Source of the DNA: Melitaea cinxia
Lineage: Eukaryota > Arthropoda > Insecta > Lepidoptera > Nymphalidae
Length of the DNA stretch: 64,000 nt
NCBI RefSeq assembly: GCF_905220565.1
Contig: NC_059404.1
Coordinates: forward strand, 12,862,472 to 12,926,471
Direction of reading: 5' to 3'
The position numbers and the translations under genes were made by a program. Below, piece by piece: positions 11,541-22,618 of this stretch. How positions within the stretch are numbered: position 1 is the stretch's first letter; each line of letters starts with the position of its first letter. Below the pieces are notes generated by a model. The model was not told where the DNA came from and ran no database searches. It worked only from the letters and a program-made list of their open reading frames with translations.

Positions 11541-11720
11541 AACTTTTACCCGCGGCTTCGCTCGCATTGAATTTTTTTTTAATAAAAAATATCCTATGAT
11601 ACTTCTAATAGCTCCAAAAATATGTGTACAAAGTTTCATTATGATCGGTTTAGTAGTTTTTGCGTGATAGCGTAACAAACAAACATACCTTCACATTTAT
11701 ACTATTAAAGTAAGGATTAT
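11541..11720 (+). mobile_element. Dispersed short retroposon-like repeat ('cccgcggcttcgctcgc')
   Basis: The opening 'acttttacccgcggcttcgctcgc', the middle 'tgtacaaagtttcattatgatcggtttagtagtttttgcgtga' and the ending '..acaaacatacctt..tatactatt' match a repeat type I know to be very common in Lepidoptera. Related copies lie at 15085, 16364, 36218, 38410 (reverse), 56455 and 58195. It has no coding content. Confidence 0.7.
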
Positions 11721-12588
11721 TATTATTATAAAGATGCTAATACTATATAAACAGCAAACAAGAAGGTTATTATTTTCTTCTTGAGATTATTATTTAATGC
11801 ACAAGCTTAAAACTTTAACCATTTAATTTTTTTTAGAAAATCCATCTTCATCAATTTTACTGCAAAATTTGGATAAAGATGTATTTTTTTAAATGCACTA
11901 AAGTTAATCTCAACTAGCGATAAACAATGGAAAAAGTTTTTTATAGCACGAGAGTATGTGAAAGTTATTTCAGCATCAGTAAATATTTTTAATCTGTATC
12001 CATTCACTGTACGACAGTTAAATGGCAACGAAATCCGGAACAGTAAATGGGATTGTATCAAGCGGGACGACTGTCCCGTGTTTGATATCTTGTTTTGTAT
12101 CTACTGCAAAGTAATTACATTACGTCACTTACAACTTGAAACTTTGTTAATGTGAACATTAAAGTCACTGATATTTTTGAATAGCGTATACGTTCAATTC
12201 GTACCTAATTATAAAAATTATTACGATGAAATTTGAAAACCATTTTTTTCGTAGTAGGAACTAAAGTTACAAAAACACCAATCATACAAAGTTCTTGGCA
12301 GATTGGTGTCTATACACATATTTGTTTCTAGTCTAGTTGTTTGACCTTATCGGTCTTCGCAGTATGTCTTGGAGAACAAGGGAAACCATAAGCTCTTATT
12401 GTTATCTTAAACACTGAAAAACTTTTGTTATTCATATATTGTTCTTATAATAAGAAATTCATATGAGAATCAACAGTATAGGCGAGTCTATTTTAGTCTA
12501 TTTCAATTTAGTCTAGTTCAGATAAATCTTTGTTGTGGTGTAATATGAAAGCGAATTGAATTTTACAAAACTAACCTTTAAGATACAA
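11721..12588. other. AT-rich DNA, no gene seen
   Basis: Overlapping short frames at 11807-12155 on both strands have no recognisable content. No repeat family was identified. Confidence 0.45.
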
Positions 12589-12589
12589 C

Positions 12590-12928
12590 GGCGACGCGTT
12601 GGCGCAATGTTCACAGCACTGGTTTGTGGCTGTTGCGCTGGCGGCTGCGTGTTCGATCCCCGCATATGACAAACATTTTTACATACAGATGTTTACCGTG
12701 GTCTGGGTGTTTATGCAATTCTTGTGGGTCTCCCCACCGTGCCTTGGAGAGCACGTTAAGCCGTCGGTCCTTGTTGTTATCATGTACACCTGATAGCGGT
12801 CGTTACTCATAGTAGGAAATATATCCATCAATCCGCATAGGAGCAGCGTGGTGGATTAAGCTCTGAATCTTCTCCTACATGGGGAAAGAGCCCATGCCCA
12901 GCAATGGCATATTACAGGCTGAAGCGAA
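12590..12928 (+). mobile_element. SINE family 1, full-length copy
   Basis: A tRNA-derived head (12592 to about 12662) carries an A-box-like TTGGCGCAATG and a B-box-like TGTTCGATCCCC. The body holds 'gtggtctgggtgtttatgcaattcttgtgggt' and the tail '..cagcaatggcatattacaggctgaa'. It aligns along its length with the reverse of 21388-21733. Small frames inside it are shadows. I found no convincing target-site duplication for this copy. Confidence 0.82.
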
Positions 12929-13242
12929 ACCGATGAGATGTTCTGTTTCAAATTGTTTATAATTTATATTGTGAAATTACTTAAGTTGAAACAGCTGTGA
13001 CAAACAATCCACACAGCGATTATCGAATACAATATTAACTATTCTGTATGTCTTGTAGGTCGGTCAGGGTTCAACAGTTTAATTAAATGTCAGTAATATT
13101 ATCTAAACTTTAAGAACTTTACTGTTACCTGTCACATTGACTCCATAATTAAACTTTAATGATGCCTCGTATCGCAATTTAATATGATAGCGGATTAACC
13201 GTATATGCCTCGATTTAAACGGAAAATATGGTTAAGTAGCTA

Positions 13243-13788
13243 ATATTAAGAGGTTGTAATACTGCCTTCCTTTACACTGAACTGAAGGTTATTAAGTTAC
13301 GTTAAGTTACGTATGATGAGCCGGCTGGCGAATAGCACCAATAGCGGCACATTGGCGTACAAACTCGACAGCCCACTCTGGAGGAGCTGGAATGGTGCAC
13401 ACACAATGTCATATGCAGACAAGCGTCATAGCACATATGTCATATGCAGACAAGCGTCTGTGTACTTAGCCTTTTTTACAAAACCTAGCTATGGTTACCT
13501 AGTTCATAAGTTCATGTTATTTATTTTTATTTTCTTAATTTTCTGTTTTTTGTCTACTAACACCATTTTTGAATTTTTGAATTTTCTGATTTTTGATTGT
13601 ACTTTTACTTTATTGATTTTATTTTTAATTATTGATTTTTTAATTTAATTTTGTTTTGTTTTATTTAAAAATTTGTTTTGTTGTACTAACCAAATATGGA
13701 CTTAAAATTTAGTCTGAAATAAAGTATTATTATTATTATTATATTAAGAGCTTGTAATACCTACTTTCCTTTACATGCAACTGAAGGT
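13243..13788 (+). mobile_element. Retroposon with AATAAA-(TTA)n tail between long direct repeats
   Basis: Sequence 13290-13740 ends with 'ctgaaataaagtattattattattattat', a poly-A signal followed by a short TTA repeat, as in many LINE 3' ends. It lies between two similar, not identical, direct repeats of about 48 bp (13243-13289 and 13741-13788, both starting ATATTAAGAG and ending ACTGAAGGT). The first part contains a 21-bp motif, TGTCATATGCAGACAAGCGTC, twice in tandem with 31-bp spacing (about 13406 and 13437). The frame at 13313-13648 turns low-complexity and I do not regard it as a protein. Confidence 0.55.
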
Positions 13789-14077
13789 GCGCTTTTGCAT
13801 TATAAGTTATTTTATGTAATAATGTATACGAAACTTATTTGAATTTTCTATCTTTTCTTTGAGAAATCAGGACAAGTGGAAACATTACAATCCTCGGGAA
13901 ATCAGGATAAGAAGAAAATTACAAATTACGAAATGTTAAATCTATCTAACCCGTAAAGCTGACGGTCTTATTAACAAACTGAATCTCTCTCTAATTCAAT
14001 GTCTTATCTCCAGATCAATTAAACTGATATAGGTTTTGTTTTAGCGGTCGCTGATAAAAAATACTTCATTGGTTAGC

Positions 14078-14221
14078 TACTTGGATAGTAGTGAAAAGTA
14101 ACCAAAAAATAAAATGTCAAAGCAGGTATTAACCGCAAGAGACGTCAGATACTTGGGTAGTAGTGAAAAGTAAGCTAAAAATAAAATGTCAAGCCAGGTA
14201 TTAACCGCATGAGACGTCGAG
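14078..14221. repeat. 72-bp tandem duplication (two units)
   Basis: Units 14078-14149 and 14150-14221 share 'acttgg.tagtagtgaaaagtaa', 'aaaataaaatgtcaa.gcaggtattaaccgca.gagacgtc'. They differ at several sites, so the duplication is not recent. No coding content is seen. Confidence 0.8.
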
Positions 14222-15084
14222 TAAGTAATGAGCGTAGTTATTATTCGCTTCAAATATTTTTGTACATTAGTTATTTTAAAGTAAAATTAGATTCAGTAAA
14301 ACGCTTACTATAATTCTTTTTAACTCGTTTCGTACCTGGCAAACTTTACCCAATTCGAAAAAGTTTTAACTGTGAAATATTTTCCGATTTGCGCGCTCCG
14401 TCATAACGTGCCAAAGAATGAACTCGTTTGTATACCAGAGACTGTAACTTTGTTGAAAAATTACTGTGTATTTTTGTCTTTTAATATTTACAACTTGAGA
14501 AAGTTTCGGCTTTAAAACTGTTACGTTTTGTCCAACTATCCTACTTAAAATAAACTTTGTGCTCCTCGATATAAGAAAACTTCTGTTCCATTAAAATTCA
14601 CCTGCAGTAAACATGTCTACTGTGACTTCGTTATTACTTCCTCTCTTAAAGTTGAAGTAGTATTCTAATTAGCAACATTTTGGATTCTGAGGTTTCCAAG
14701 ATATAAGTTATATTGATTTTGATCATCTATCTCGACTATTGATCACCACTAAAACTACACTTATGTAGGTAAACAATTTTTATATAGATAACTTAATACG
14801 TAACATATAATCTTGTAAACAATATTTAAAAAAAAAATATTAAAATCAAATACTGAACATAAAATACAATAATAACAATATCTATTAAAAAATATCTTGC
14901 ATCGAAACTATAGCCTAACCTATTTGAATGAAATAAATTATGACCACTGAAAACGACAGTTTGTTAGTGATCAGAAAAGGTTGATTTATTTTAACATACC
15001 AGCGTAATTAGCGAGTTACTAATAAACACTTACTACAATTAACTCACTTCAGTTTTTTTCAAAGAAATAAGATTATAAAAACAC
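14222..15084. other. AT-rich DNA, nothing recognised
   Basis: No ORF above background and no repeat structure were seen. Confidence 0.45.
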
Positions 15085-15262
15085 TAGCTTCTGAACGCGA
15101 CTTCGTCCGCGTGGATTACGCTCTTATTGGTCTAAGCGAAATGATATATAATCTATAGCCTTCCTCGATAAATAACCTATCTAATACAGTAAGAATTTTT
15201 CAAATCGGACCAGCAGTTCCTGAGATTAGCGCGTTCAAACAAACAAACTGTTCAGTATAGAT
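15085..15262 (+). mobile_element. Dispersed short repeat ('gcgacttcgtccgcgtgg')
   Basis: The segment opens 'actagcttctgaacgcgacttcgtccgcgtggatta' and closes 'caaatcggaccagcagttcctgagattagcgcgttcaaacaaacaaac'. This is the lepidopteran repeat type also present at 11541 and 16364. It has no coding capacity. Confidence 0.72.
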
Positions 15263-16360
15263 AACAAAAGTTATTTTATTATATCGGAAATTCACAATTT
15301 AGTTTGTGACATCGGAAGTGGACGCTCTATACTTGCTGCTTTGTTTATCCATGTAAATAAATAAACTGTGTTGAAAATCATCACTTAACAACCAATTGAT
15401 TTTTTTTAAAACTACCTATAGTCGTACGGATGCAATTTTATTATGCAATCAAGAAGCTTAAACTTGTTAGATTTACATTAGTGATGGATTCACATGAACT
15501 GTAATTGAATAAAAATGAAATACAAAGTTTGTAAAATGATGATTCAATAACGCTCCTGTAGTATACTTGAATAAGGTTTTCATTTTTAATTGATTTTTCA
15601 TTTTAAAATCATAATACAAACTAAAATCTACTAGCAAGGCGCAAATAAGAATATTAATAATAAACAACTTACAAGCAATCTTTTACCAATTCGATAGAAA
15701 AAAATATCTCTTCCATTCTATTTTAAACCTTTCATAGTTATTACCTTTCATACATACAATCACCATTTCTTAATTAAAATCTTAACGTTTCCTAAGCGTT
15801 CTTATTAACAAATCTTCATTAAAATACCGTCATTTCGATATTAACAAAGGATAAGCTGAAGGGTGCGGACTCGGCACGTACAATGAGATGAATAGAAAAT
15901 AAAAGCTAAACGTATTCCAGTCTGATTGTAGCACAGCGTTTGATGTTATTTACAAAGCTATCCAATCAAAACACATCACTGCAATGGGTTCATTCGAACA
16001 ATGTTCATCTAAAATTAATTTTGTGTTTCGCTGTCGTGCCTTAATTATTTCGAAACGTATTACAGTGACTTTTCAAAAACGATTTATTTGTTTTTTTTTT
16101 GTGCTAGGCTTTAGAATTTATTATTTTTAATGAATTAAAAAAAAGCAGGTAAATTAACTAAGCTTTTTCGTCTTAAGCTAGCAACCTTAGAACTATACCC
16201 TTTATTTTTTGTTAGAAAGATATAGTTTGCGTTCGGCCCCAATTAAATTTTAAGAAAATATAATAAAACACGGTGCTAGAATTCGATGTGTTTCAAAATA
16301 AATTTCCTTGTCATTACTTTTTTTAGATTGTGTACTGAGCAAAACCTCTTTTATAAATTG
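15263..16360. other. AT-rich DNA, nothing recognised
   Basis: A minus-strand frame of 64 codons at 15473-15667 is hydrophobic and low in complexity. I do not call it a gene. Confidence 0.45.
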
Positions 16361-16363
16361 AAC

Positions 16364-16600
16364 TAGCTGTACCCGCGACTTCGTCTGCGTGAAATTTAAA
16401 TAAAAAGTTATTGTTCAGTTTACAGAGTTTTAAAATAAATAAATTTCTAAAATAAAAGTAACCTAAGCTACTCCTTATTACATCAACTATCTGCCAGTGA
16501 AAGTCGCCTCAAAATCGGTTCAGCCGTTTCAGAAATTAGCTGGAACAAATAGACAGACAAAAATTGTAAAAAATGTTATTTTGGTATATGTATCTTGTAT
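16364..16600 (+). mobile_element. Dispersed short repeat ('tacccgcgacttcgtctgcgtg')
   Basis: The start 'aactagctgtacccgcgacttcgtctgcgtgaa' and the end 'aaaatcggttcagccgtttcagaaattagctggaacaaatagacagac' mark this as the same broad class as 15085-15262. Confidence 0.72.
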
Positions 16601-16741
16601 ACATTCATATGCATTTAGTGAAAAGCGGTTATTTTAATATTACAAACAGACATTCCAATAATATTTATTTGTACAGATTGGGAACACGAGAAAATATGCA
16701 TCTAGTGTATCTATAATGTAACGTTTAGAACCGCGTTATAT

Positions 16742-16974
16742 TAATGTATGTTCGGGAATAACTTCGTCGTTTATGAACCGATTTTTAATTTTTTTTTTTT
16801 TTTTTTGGAAAGGAGATATCCCAAGTGTGGTAACATGATAAGGAAATCAGGATGTGATGTTGGAACCCCAGAGAAATTGAGGGAAACCCTTGCAAGTGGC
16901 AGTGACGACTAGTGCGTTTGTTTTTTTTCCGTCTACTTACGTTGTATTATTTGTCAATGTAATTGAAGTCGGTT
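16742..16974 (-). mobile_element. GAAGTCGGTT-family element, truncated copy
   Basis: It contains the family blocks 'ggaaaggagatatccca', 'gataaggaaatcagga', 'agagaaattgagggaaaccctt' and 'gtctacttacgttgtatta', then the terminal GAAGTCGGTT at 16965-16974. Beyond the end lies a decayed form of the family's GTTTGCGAGC hairpin. The opposite terminus is missing. Confidence 0.75.
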
Positions 16975-17085
16975 TTTTTTTCGTTTGCGAGCTAATACAA
17001 TTATCTATTCTTTTTCTCTTTAAAGTAATTACAATTGAGTACTTGTTTTGACTTTTCCCAAGGGAAATGTACCGGATTTCAGGTT

Positions 17086-17320
17086 GAAAATAATAATAAT
17101 AAATAATAAATATAAATATCTTATAAATACACACATGGTTGTCAGTTCCCATGTTAAGCAACTTAATGCTTGTGTTACGGGTAACAGCTGACTGTTATGG
17201 CTATTATCTTTTTTATAAATATATAAATACACATATTACACCCAGACTCAGGCGGGAATCAAACCCGCAACTTGCGGAACAGAAAGCAGGGCTACTACAC
17301 ATTGCGCCAACGGGCTAGTC
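17086..17320 (-). mobile_element. SINE family 3 (tRNA-headed), minus strand
   Basis: On the minus strand the head reads GACTAGCCCGTTGGCGCAATG and carries the B box GGGTTTGATTCCCGC. The body ends in an AT-rich tail rich in ATT triplets (17086-17115). The frames at 16937-17232 are shadows. A related, more decayed copy is at 54862-54989. The A-box region resembles that of SINE family 1, so the heads may share a source tRNA. Confidence 0.72.
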
Positions 17321-17324
17321 CCGT

Positions 17325-17890
17325 ACAACGTTGCACGTCAGTACGTTGAAAAGTACTCTATATTGTAGTATAACGTAAACCTTGTTCAGTTTTAATAACA
17401 TTAATTAATATGTTTAAAAAAAAACAATGTACTCTCAGAAACGTACTTTTTAATAAGTACTTATGACTTTCACCATTTTTCTCTAGGGAAATTAACTGAA
17501 TTTCGAGTTAAAAAGTGCTCTGTCTTAGAGTATGATCGTAAATCTTGTTTTATTTAATTTAAATTCATTAAGTAGTTAAAAATGTATGTACTTTTGACTT
17601 CAGTATTAACATAACAAATCTTCCATCTTTAGAATTGGAGCAGCTACACTTCGTAAAAGTATATAATTTTGTTATAATAATTCAGTATAGTAGCATAATA
17701 AATATAGAGGATAATATGAATAATCACTGAACTAGTGATTTGATCGGTGGCGAGTTACATCAAGTTTATAAAAAGGTCATCGCATCTAATTATAAATCAG
17801 TTGCAGTTATCTCGCATGATTAAATACTTTTATTAGTATAATGTTATTTATACTCTATTAAAGGGTATATTTTACGTTTTTTTTTGTATA
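17325..17890. other. AT-rich DNA, nothing recognised
   Basis: No coding frame or repeat was supported. Confidence 0.4.
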
Positions 17891-17894
17891 CTAC

Positions 17895-18235
17895 TAGGAA
17901 CAAACATCAGGGTGGCAAATAATCCTGCTAGACATGGCGTCGTCGGGATTGTTCAAAGGTGAGCCGGACAGTCTTCATGGAGGAGAAGTCTGGCCTTTTC
18001 GCCGAGGCCAGCCGGTCGCTGGAGGGATCCTGTTGCCTGCAGATCCGGGACCCTCCAATTAACGCGGCTGAAGGCTCCCGCAGGGGTTTGGTCAATAGTG
18101 TACCCCCAAGTGTGAAGCCGACATACGGTCTAGGACTGCCTACCCGGGCGTCCTGGATATCACACGTAAATGGGTTCCCCTGCAATAACAAAAAAAAAGC
18201 CTAGATCACCGCGCGTTGTCGACACCTGACCTGAC
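17895..18235. mobile_element. GC-rich fragment, probably LINE untranslated region
   Basis: This is an isolated GC-rich block in AT-rich surroundings, with phrases such as 'caggggtttggtcaatagtgtaccccc' and 'gacatacggtctaggactgcctacccgggcg'. These resemble untranslated regions of lepidopteran LINEs. Short frames exist on both strands (17928-18204) but none resembles a known protein. The assignment is by style only. Confidence 0.4.
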
Positions 18236-18392
18236 CCTCTTCAAGCAAACTTTGGCTTTTTTTTAGTTGAGAACAGAATTATTTGGCTGTGATTTATTGA
18301 CAATCATTATTTAATACATTATGTTAGCATTTAAATTTGTAATTCTAACAATTATGAAAATATTGGATTTTGTATTAATATCTAATAATTTT

Positions 18393-18750
18393 AAACGAGC
18401 AATTCTAATATATATAATCTGAATCTTGGAAACGGCTCCAACAATTTTTATGAAATTTATTATAGTATGCAGGGGATTTCGGGGGCGATAAATCGATATA
18501 GCTCAGGTGAGAAATCGGCCAGTCGGGATCGATCGAGAAGACCACGCTTCAAATCCCCATGTCTCAAGATCTATTATTTTTTTCCTTTTTTTTGTAATTG
18601 CACTTATGATTTTTTATTTAAATAATCAGTTCATATTTTTTATTATTATGCCAGTAAAATCGGAAAATATGATTCATACTTTATCAATGTGTAATTCGTA
18701 TTTAAATATGATTTACAAAAAACACGCTTTACTTAAAATACCGAGCTAAG
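18393..18750 (+). mobile_element. Composite repeat with tRNA-like segment, copy 1
   Basis: The first part, 'acgagcaattct..atataatctgaatc...gcaggggatttcgggggcgataaatcgatata', is a repeat common in insects. It runs straight into a tRNA-like segment with an A-box-like TAGCTCAGGTG and a B-box-like GCTTCAAATCC, then a T-rich tail. Copy 2 at 46116-46500 has the same order but keeps 118 bp more between the two parts, bounded by ATAGC at each side. The frame at 18507-18749 is a shadow. Confidence 0.68.
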
Positions 18751-18830
18751 CTCGGTCACCCAGGTACTTACTCTTATTGTTTATTCGTTTAATATCCAAA
18801 CAGTACAGTACAGTTAATATTAATTTACGA

Positions 18831-19020
18831 TTAGTCAGTCGCCAGCTTTATTATCTATTTTGAGTGTTAGATTGTAGTGTTCTTAATGTGATTATTATTT
18901 GTTGAAGTACCGGAAAAGCATAAAGATGGAGACGTCATCTTCCGAATAGTTAATACTCATTTTCTGATTGGTCAGTCGCCAACTTTGTCATGTATTGGCG
19001 GGATTGTTGTCCTATAAAAT
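18831..19020 (+). promoter_or_regulatory. TATA-type promoter candidate with repeated ATTGGTC motif
   Basis: TATAAAA at 19013-19019 is preceded by inverted CCAAT motifs in 'gattggtcagtcgccaactttgtcatgtattggcggga' (about 18966-19002). A weaker repeat of the same block, 'gattagtcagtcgccagcttt', lies near 18830. About 30 bp after the TATA is GCAGTT (19041-19046), close to the arthropod initiator TCAGT. It could drive a host gene, or be the U3 part of an LTR retrotransposon. Confidence 0.4.
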
Positions 19021-19041
19021 GATAATTTGTAAGTGAAGAAG

Positions 19042-19487
19042 CAGTTATGTTTAATTATTGTGCAGCTAACGTTGCTGCTCAATAAGTGGCGTATAAGTGA
19101 TTAGTGTGATAACGTATTCAATATATTAAAAAGTGAGTATTTTGAATGAATAATTATAGATTTAAAGTGAAAAATAAGAGTTGCATCGAGTGTTTTCAGT
19201 CGTGTTCTACATTCCTGAAGTGGGATAGAGTGTCGAAATAATTCGGCTTTCTGACTCTAGCCCTTAAAAAGTCTTGTTTGTGTCAATTAGTGTTAGTTAT
19301 GTAAGAAAATTGTGTGTCATTTTCGCCGTCATCAAGGTGTTAGGGCAACAGATTGCGCAATATTTGCGAGCAAACAGCTCGTAACTCGGCAGAGAGGCAC
19401 GCAAATCTGGCGATCCGGTTCGTTTAAGGTCACGTGAGCCAAGCCGTTGCAGCCGCCATCACGGAGGTAGCAACCAATGCAGTACAG
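19042..19487 (+). other. Possible leader / first exon after TATA promoter
   Basis: From the predicted start near 19043, the sequence becomes more mixed in composition than its surroundings. It ends at a donor-like AGTACAG|GTAACT (GT at 19488-19489). An ATG at 19477 would give only M-Q-Y plus a split codon. An alternative reading is the leader of an LTR retrotransposon, because 'ctggcgatccggttcg' near 19409 looks like a primer-binding site beginning TGG. A degraded partial repeat of 'aataagagttgcatcgagtgttttcagtcgtgttct' recurs near 19825. I cannot decide between these. Confidence 0.3.
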
Positions 19488-19489
19488 GT

Positions 19490-20165
19490 AACTGTCACTC
19501 CGGAGCTCATCTCGTTCCAGGTTCCATCTTTATAGTAATAAAGACTTATCTAATTTTGTTAACATCTTACGGTTATTAGGTAATGATAATAAAAATGAAA
19601 AATTTTGTTTTCACAAATATATACAGGTACAAACAATTAAAATTTTACACAAGATTTACGAATGCGCAGTTATATATAATTGAACAGACAGACAGACGAT
19701 ACATTTTGCGTTACATAAGTTGACAGGGTAGATGAGACCTTTACCGTATATAATTGTGGTTTCAAGGTAGAAGCGACTTGTATCACTGTGCTAACTAACC
19801 TTCACGTTCTTCAGCGTAGATGAGAAATAAGTGTTGCATTGAGTGTTTCCAATCGTGTTCTATAATTATGTCCAAGTATTTCAATGTGGTAGATTAAGTC
19901 AAACCCATTCTCCTATAGAAAGCGATTTACAAGAACTGAGACAGTAGTGTAATTAATTTCAGTTATCTTTTATTTTGAAATAACATAAAAGAAACCACTT
20001 GACACATATATAGCTACAATAGCATAACTCAGTAAGTTAACTATATAACGACTAACCAAAAGAAGTTAAATCGTGAAGCATTTGAAATTTTAACAGTAAC
20101 CAACACCTTTACTATTATTTTTTATTTATTAATATAATAAACAATTAAACGAAAATTTAATTATA
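19490..20165. other. AT-rich DNA, mostly unassigned
   Basis: Apart from the short repeat near 19825 of part of the upstream leader, I see no structure. Confidence 0.4.
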
Positions 20166-20172
20166 TAATTGT

Positions 20173-20660
20173 GTTTGCTCGCAAACGAAAAAAAAAACCG
20201 ACTTCAATTACATCGGCAAGTAATACAACGTAGGTAGACGAAAAAATAGTCAAGTAAATACGCGTTATCAAAGATTACTCAAAAATTTGTTATCAGATTT
20301 CGATAAAATTTAAATGTGACTACATGATAAACATCACCTTTCGATTAAATTAAAAATCATCAAAATCGGTACACCAAGTAAAAAATTATGCGGTATAATA
20401 CAACGTAGGTCGACGAAAAAATAGTCAGGTAAAAACGCATTATCAGATATAACTCGAAAAGTAGTTGTTAAATCTCAAATGGGACCAAATGACTTTTCGA
20501 TTAAAAGAAAATTGTCGAAATCGGTCCCCCCAGACAAAAGTTCTGAAGTAACATACATAAAAAACAAAAATACAGTCGAATTGAGAACCTCCTCCTTTTT
20601 TGGAAGTCGGTTAAAAATACAGTCGAATTGAGAACCGCCTCCTTTTGTTGAGAGTCGGTT
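20173..20660 (+). mobile_element. GAAGTCGGTT-family element with duplicated terminus
   Basis: The hairpin GTTTGC-tc-GCAAAC is at 20173-20186 and the terminal AACCGACTTC starts at 20196. The body has the family blocks 'tacaacgtagg.cgacgaaaaaatagtca' twice. The far end GGAAGTCGGTT (20602-20612) is followed by a second, tandem copy of the last ~48 bp, ending GAGAGTCGGTT at 20660. It is non-coding and presumably moved by an autonomous partner. Confidence 0.78.
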
Positions 20661-20664
20661 AAAA

Positions 20665-21376
20665 ATGTGTCACAAACTCATTTGAAATAATCAAATCCTT
20701 CGCTATGAAGTAGGTGGTAGGTGTGTAGGTGTAAGTGGTTTAACTCCTCGTAAAATACGTATTTTCGATTTTTTTGTCTAATACATTCTAATACCGTGTT
20801 ATAAACTATTTGCCTGCACCTCGTTCAACGTACGCCATCATCTCAAAGCTTTGACTATTAAATATTTTCACTGTCTCATATTTTACGACTGCGTAAATCA
20901 ACTGTCAGCCTTTTGTTGTTCTCACACAAGGATATATTTTTGCATTTGTAATAAAATTGAAAGTTTATCACCTACTAGTATTGAGTTTTATTTTTAGATG
21001 TGCCAATGTCAAGCATACGTTGTTTAATATACATATTCGAAATAAAATGATTACAATATATATATATGTAAATCTATTTATAATAACGAAGAGCCGGGTT
21101 TTTTCCTCGATCATTCTCTGAAAACTATTGAACCGATAAGACTAATACCTATACCATAAGACGCAGTGTGTTTCGAAGCTTTTAGTATAAGATATGTTGG
21201 TGATTGTTTATCTTATACAGGCTAAACTAACTCTTTCTCTCACGTAGTCTCAGTTCTGATCACATTTGAGAGAGACTCCAAACATAGCACCTTATTTGTT
21301 GTATAAATTAAGCTTAGCTAAGTTTTAATCCATGTAGTAAATGTATGTATGTAGTAATGTTTTAATAAGTAAAAAT
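20665..21376. other. AT-rich DNA with one weak repeat fragment
   Basis: 'aacgaagagccgggttttttcctcgatc' near 21091 looks like the start of a decayed dispersed repeat. Otherwise nothing is supported. Confidence 0.35.
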
Positions 21377-21387
21377 ATACGAAATAT
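21377..21387. repeat. Target-site duplication of SINE, left
   Basis: ATACGAAATAT occurs here and at 21734-21744, at the exact ends of the SINE. Confidence 0.82.
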
Positions 21388-21733
21388 GAACGTTTCAGCC
21401 TGTAATATCCCACTACTGGCCATAGGCCTCTTTCCCCATGTAGGAGCAGGATCAGAGCTTAATCCACCACGCTGCTCCGATGCGGGTTGGCGGATATATT
21501 CCCTACTATGAGTAACGATCGCTATCAGGTGTACATGATAACAACCGGGACCGACGGCTTAACGTGCTCTCCGAGGCACGGTTGGGAGACCCACAAGAAC
21601 TGCACAAACACCCAGACCACGGCAAACACCTGTATGGCCAATACAAATGTTTGTCATGTGCGGGGATCGAACCCGCAACCGCCAGCGCAACAGATACAAT
21701 CCATGGCTGTAACCGTTGCGCCAACGCGGCATC
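21388..21733 (-). mobile_element. SINE family 1, full-length copy
   Basis: This 346-bp SINE on the minus strand is flanked by an exact 11-bp duplication, which fixes its ends. The tRNA-like head (right side) includes GTTGGCGCAACGGTTACAGC and the B box GGGTTCGATCCCCGC. The body is shared with 12590-12928 and 5157-5350. The tail reads '..gtgggatattacaggctgaaacgttc' on the minus strand. All three small frames within it are shadows. Confidence 0.88.
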
Positions 21734-21744
21734 ATACGAAATAT
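21734..21744. repeat. Target-site duplication of SINE, right
   Basis: Second copy of ATACGAAATAT. Confidence 0.82.
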
Positions 21745-22612
21745 AACTAATGTAATTTTTTAAATTTCAACAATACCCGTTAAGTCTTATTAGCTTCAGA
21801 TACAATTAAATTCTATCGTTATTTTAATCGAATTAATGTCGATATTACGAATTCGATTCCAAATAAACGTTTCAGAGCAACCTTCGACTTAATATTAGGT
21901 CGGTTTATCGATATTGCCATCGGGCTGAAAAGTATGAAAATAAAATTAAAGTACTTAAATGGTTATAAAGGTGAATTATTGAAATAGGATTGTTATTTTT
22001 CGACTTATTTGATCGAATATAAATGATAATATTCTTATTTTCTAATGTGACAATTATATGAAACTTTTACCTCATAATTCTTTATAAAACTTTAAAGACT
22101 AACATAGAATATAGGGTAGTTGAATTATTGAAAGAAATCTCTTAAAATCGTTATTTAAATATAATGAAAATTTAAAATTATTAAAAACTTTAATCAATCA
22201 CAAAATTGTGTTTTAGTCTCAATAAACTTCAAACATACAAAAAAAAAATACAGGCTAATATACCATCTCCTTCTTTGTTGTCGATTTCAAATATATTTTT
22301 TGTAAATGATAGTGTATAATAGAAATAGAAACAAATATATATGTAAACTCAAAACCACAAATTAAGTTCAGGTTATAGGTATAAGAAGCACAAAGCAAAA
22401 GGAAATAAATTACATTTAAGTATTATACAATTCACATACTGAATGAATAAATCTTTTTTACTTAAACTCGGGTACAAAAGATTTATACGAAGAAAAAGGA
22501 AAAAGTTTGAAAAAAAATCAGTTATATTTAAAAACAGTAAAGATAGGAATTCGGTTTATAATGTGTACTTTTTGAAGTAAATACGTTATGTATATTTATT
22601 GCTGGAAGGGTT
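21745..22612. other. AT-rich DNA, nothing recognised
   Basis: No ORF or repeat family was supported. Confidence 0.45.
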
Positions 22613-22618
22613 TTTTTT

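Noticed and set aside
17928..18204. Pair of antisense frames of 81 and 87 codons in a GC-rich block
   Set aside because: The block looks like LINE untranslated sequence; GC-rich DNA lowers stop frequency in all frames.
21487..21750. Three overlapping frames of 60-87 codons on both strands
   Set aside because: All lie inside the SINE fixed by the ATACGAAATAT duplication.
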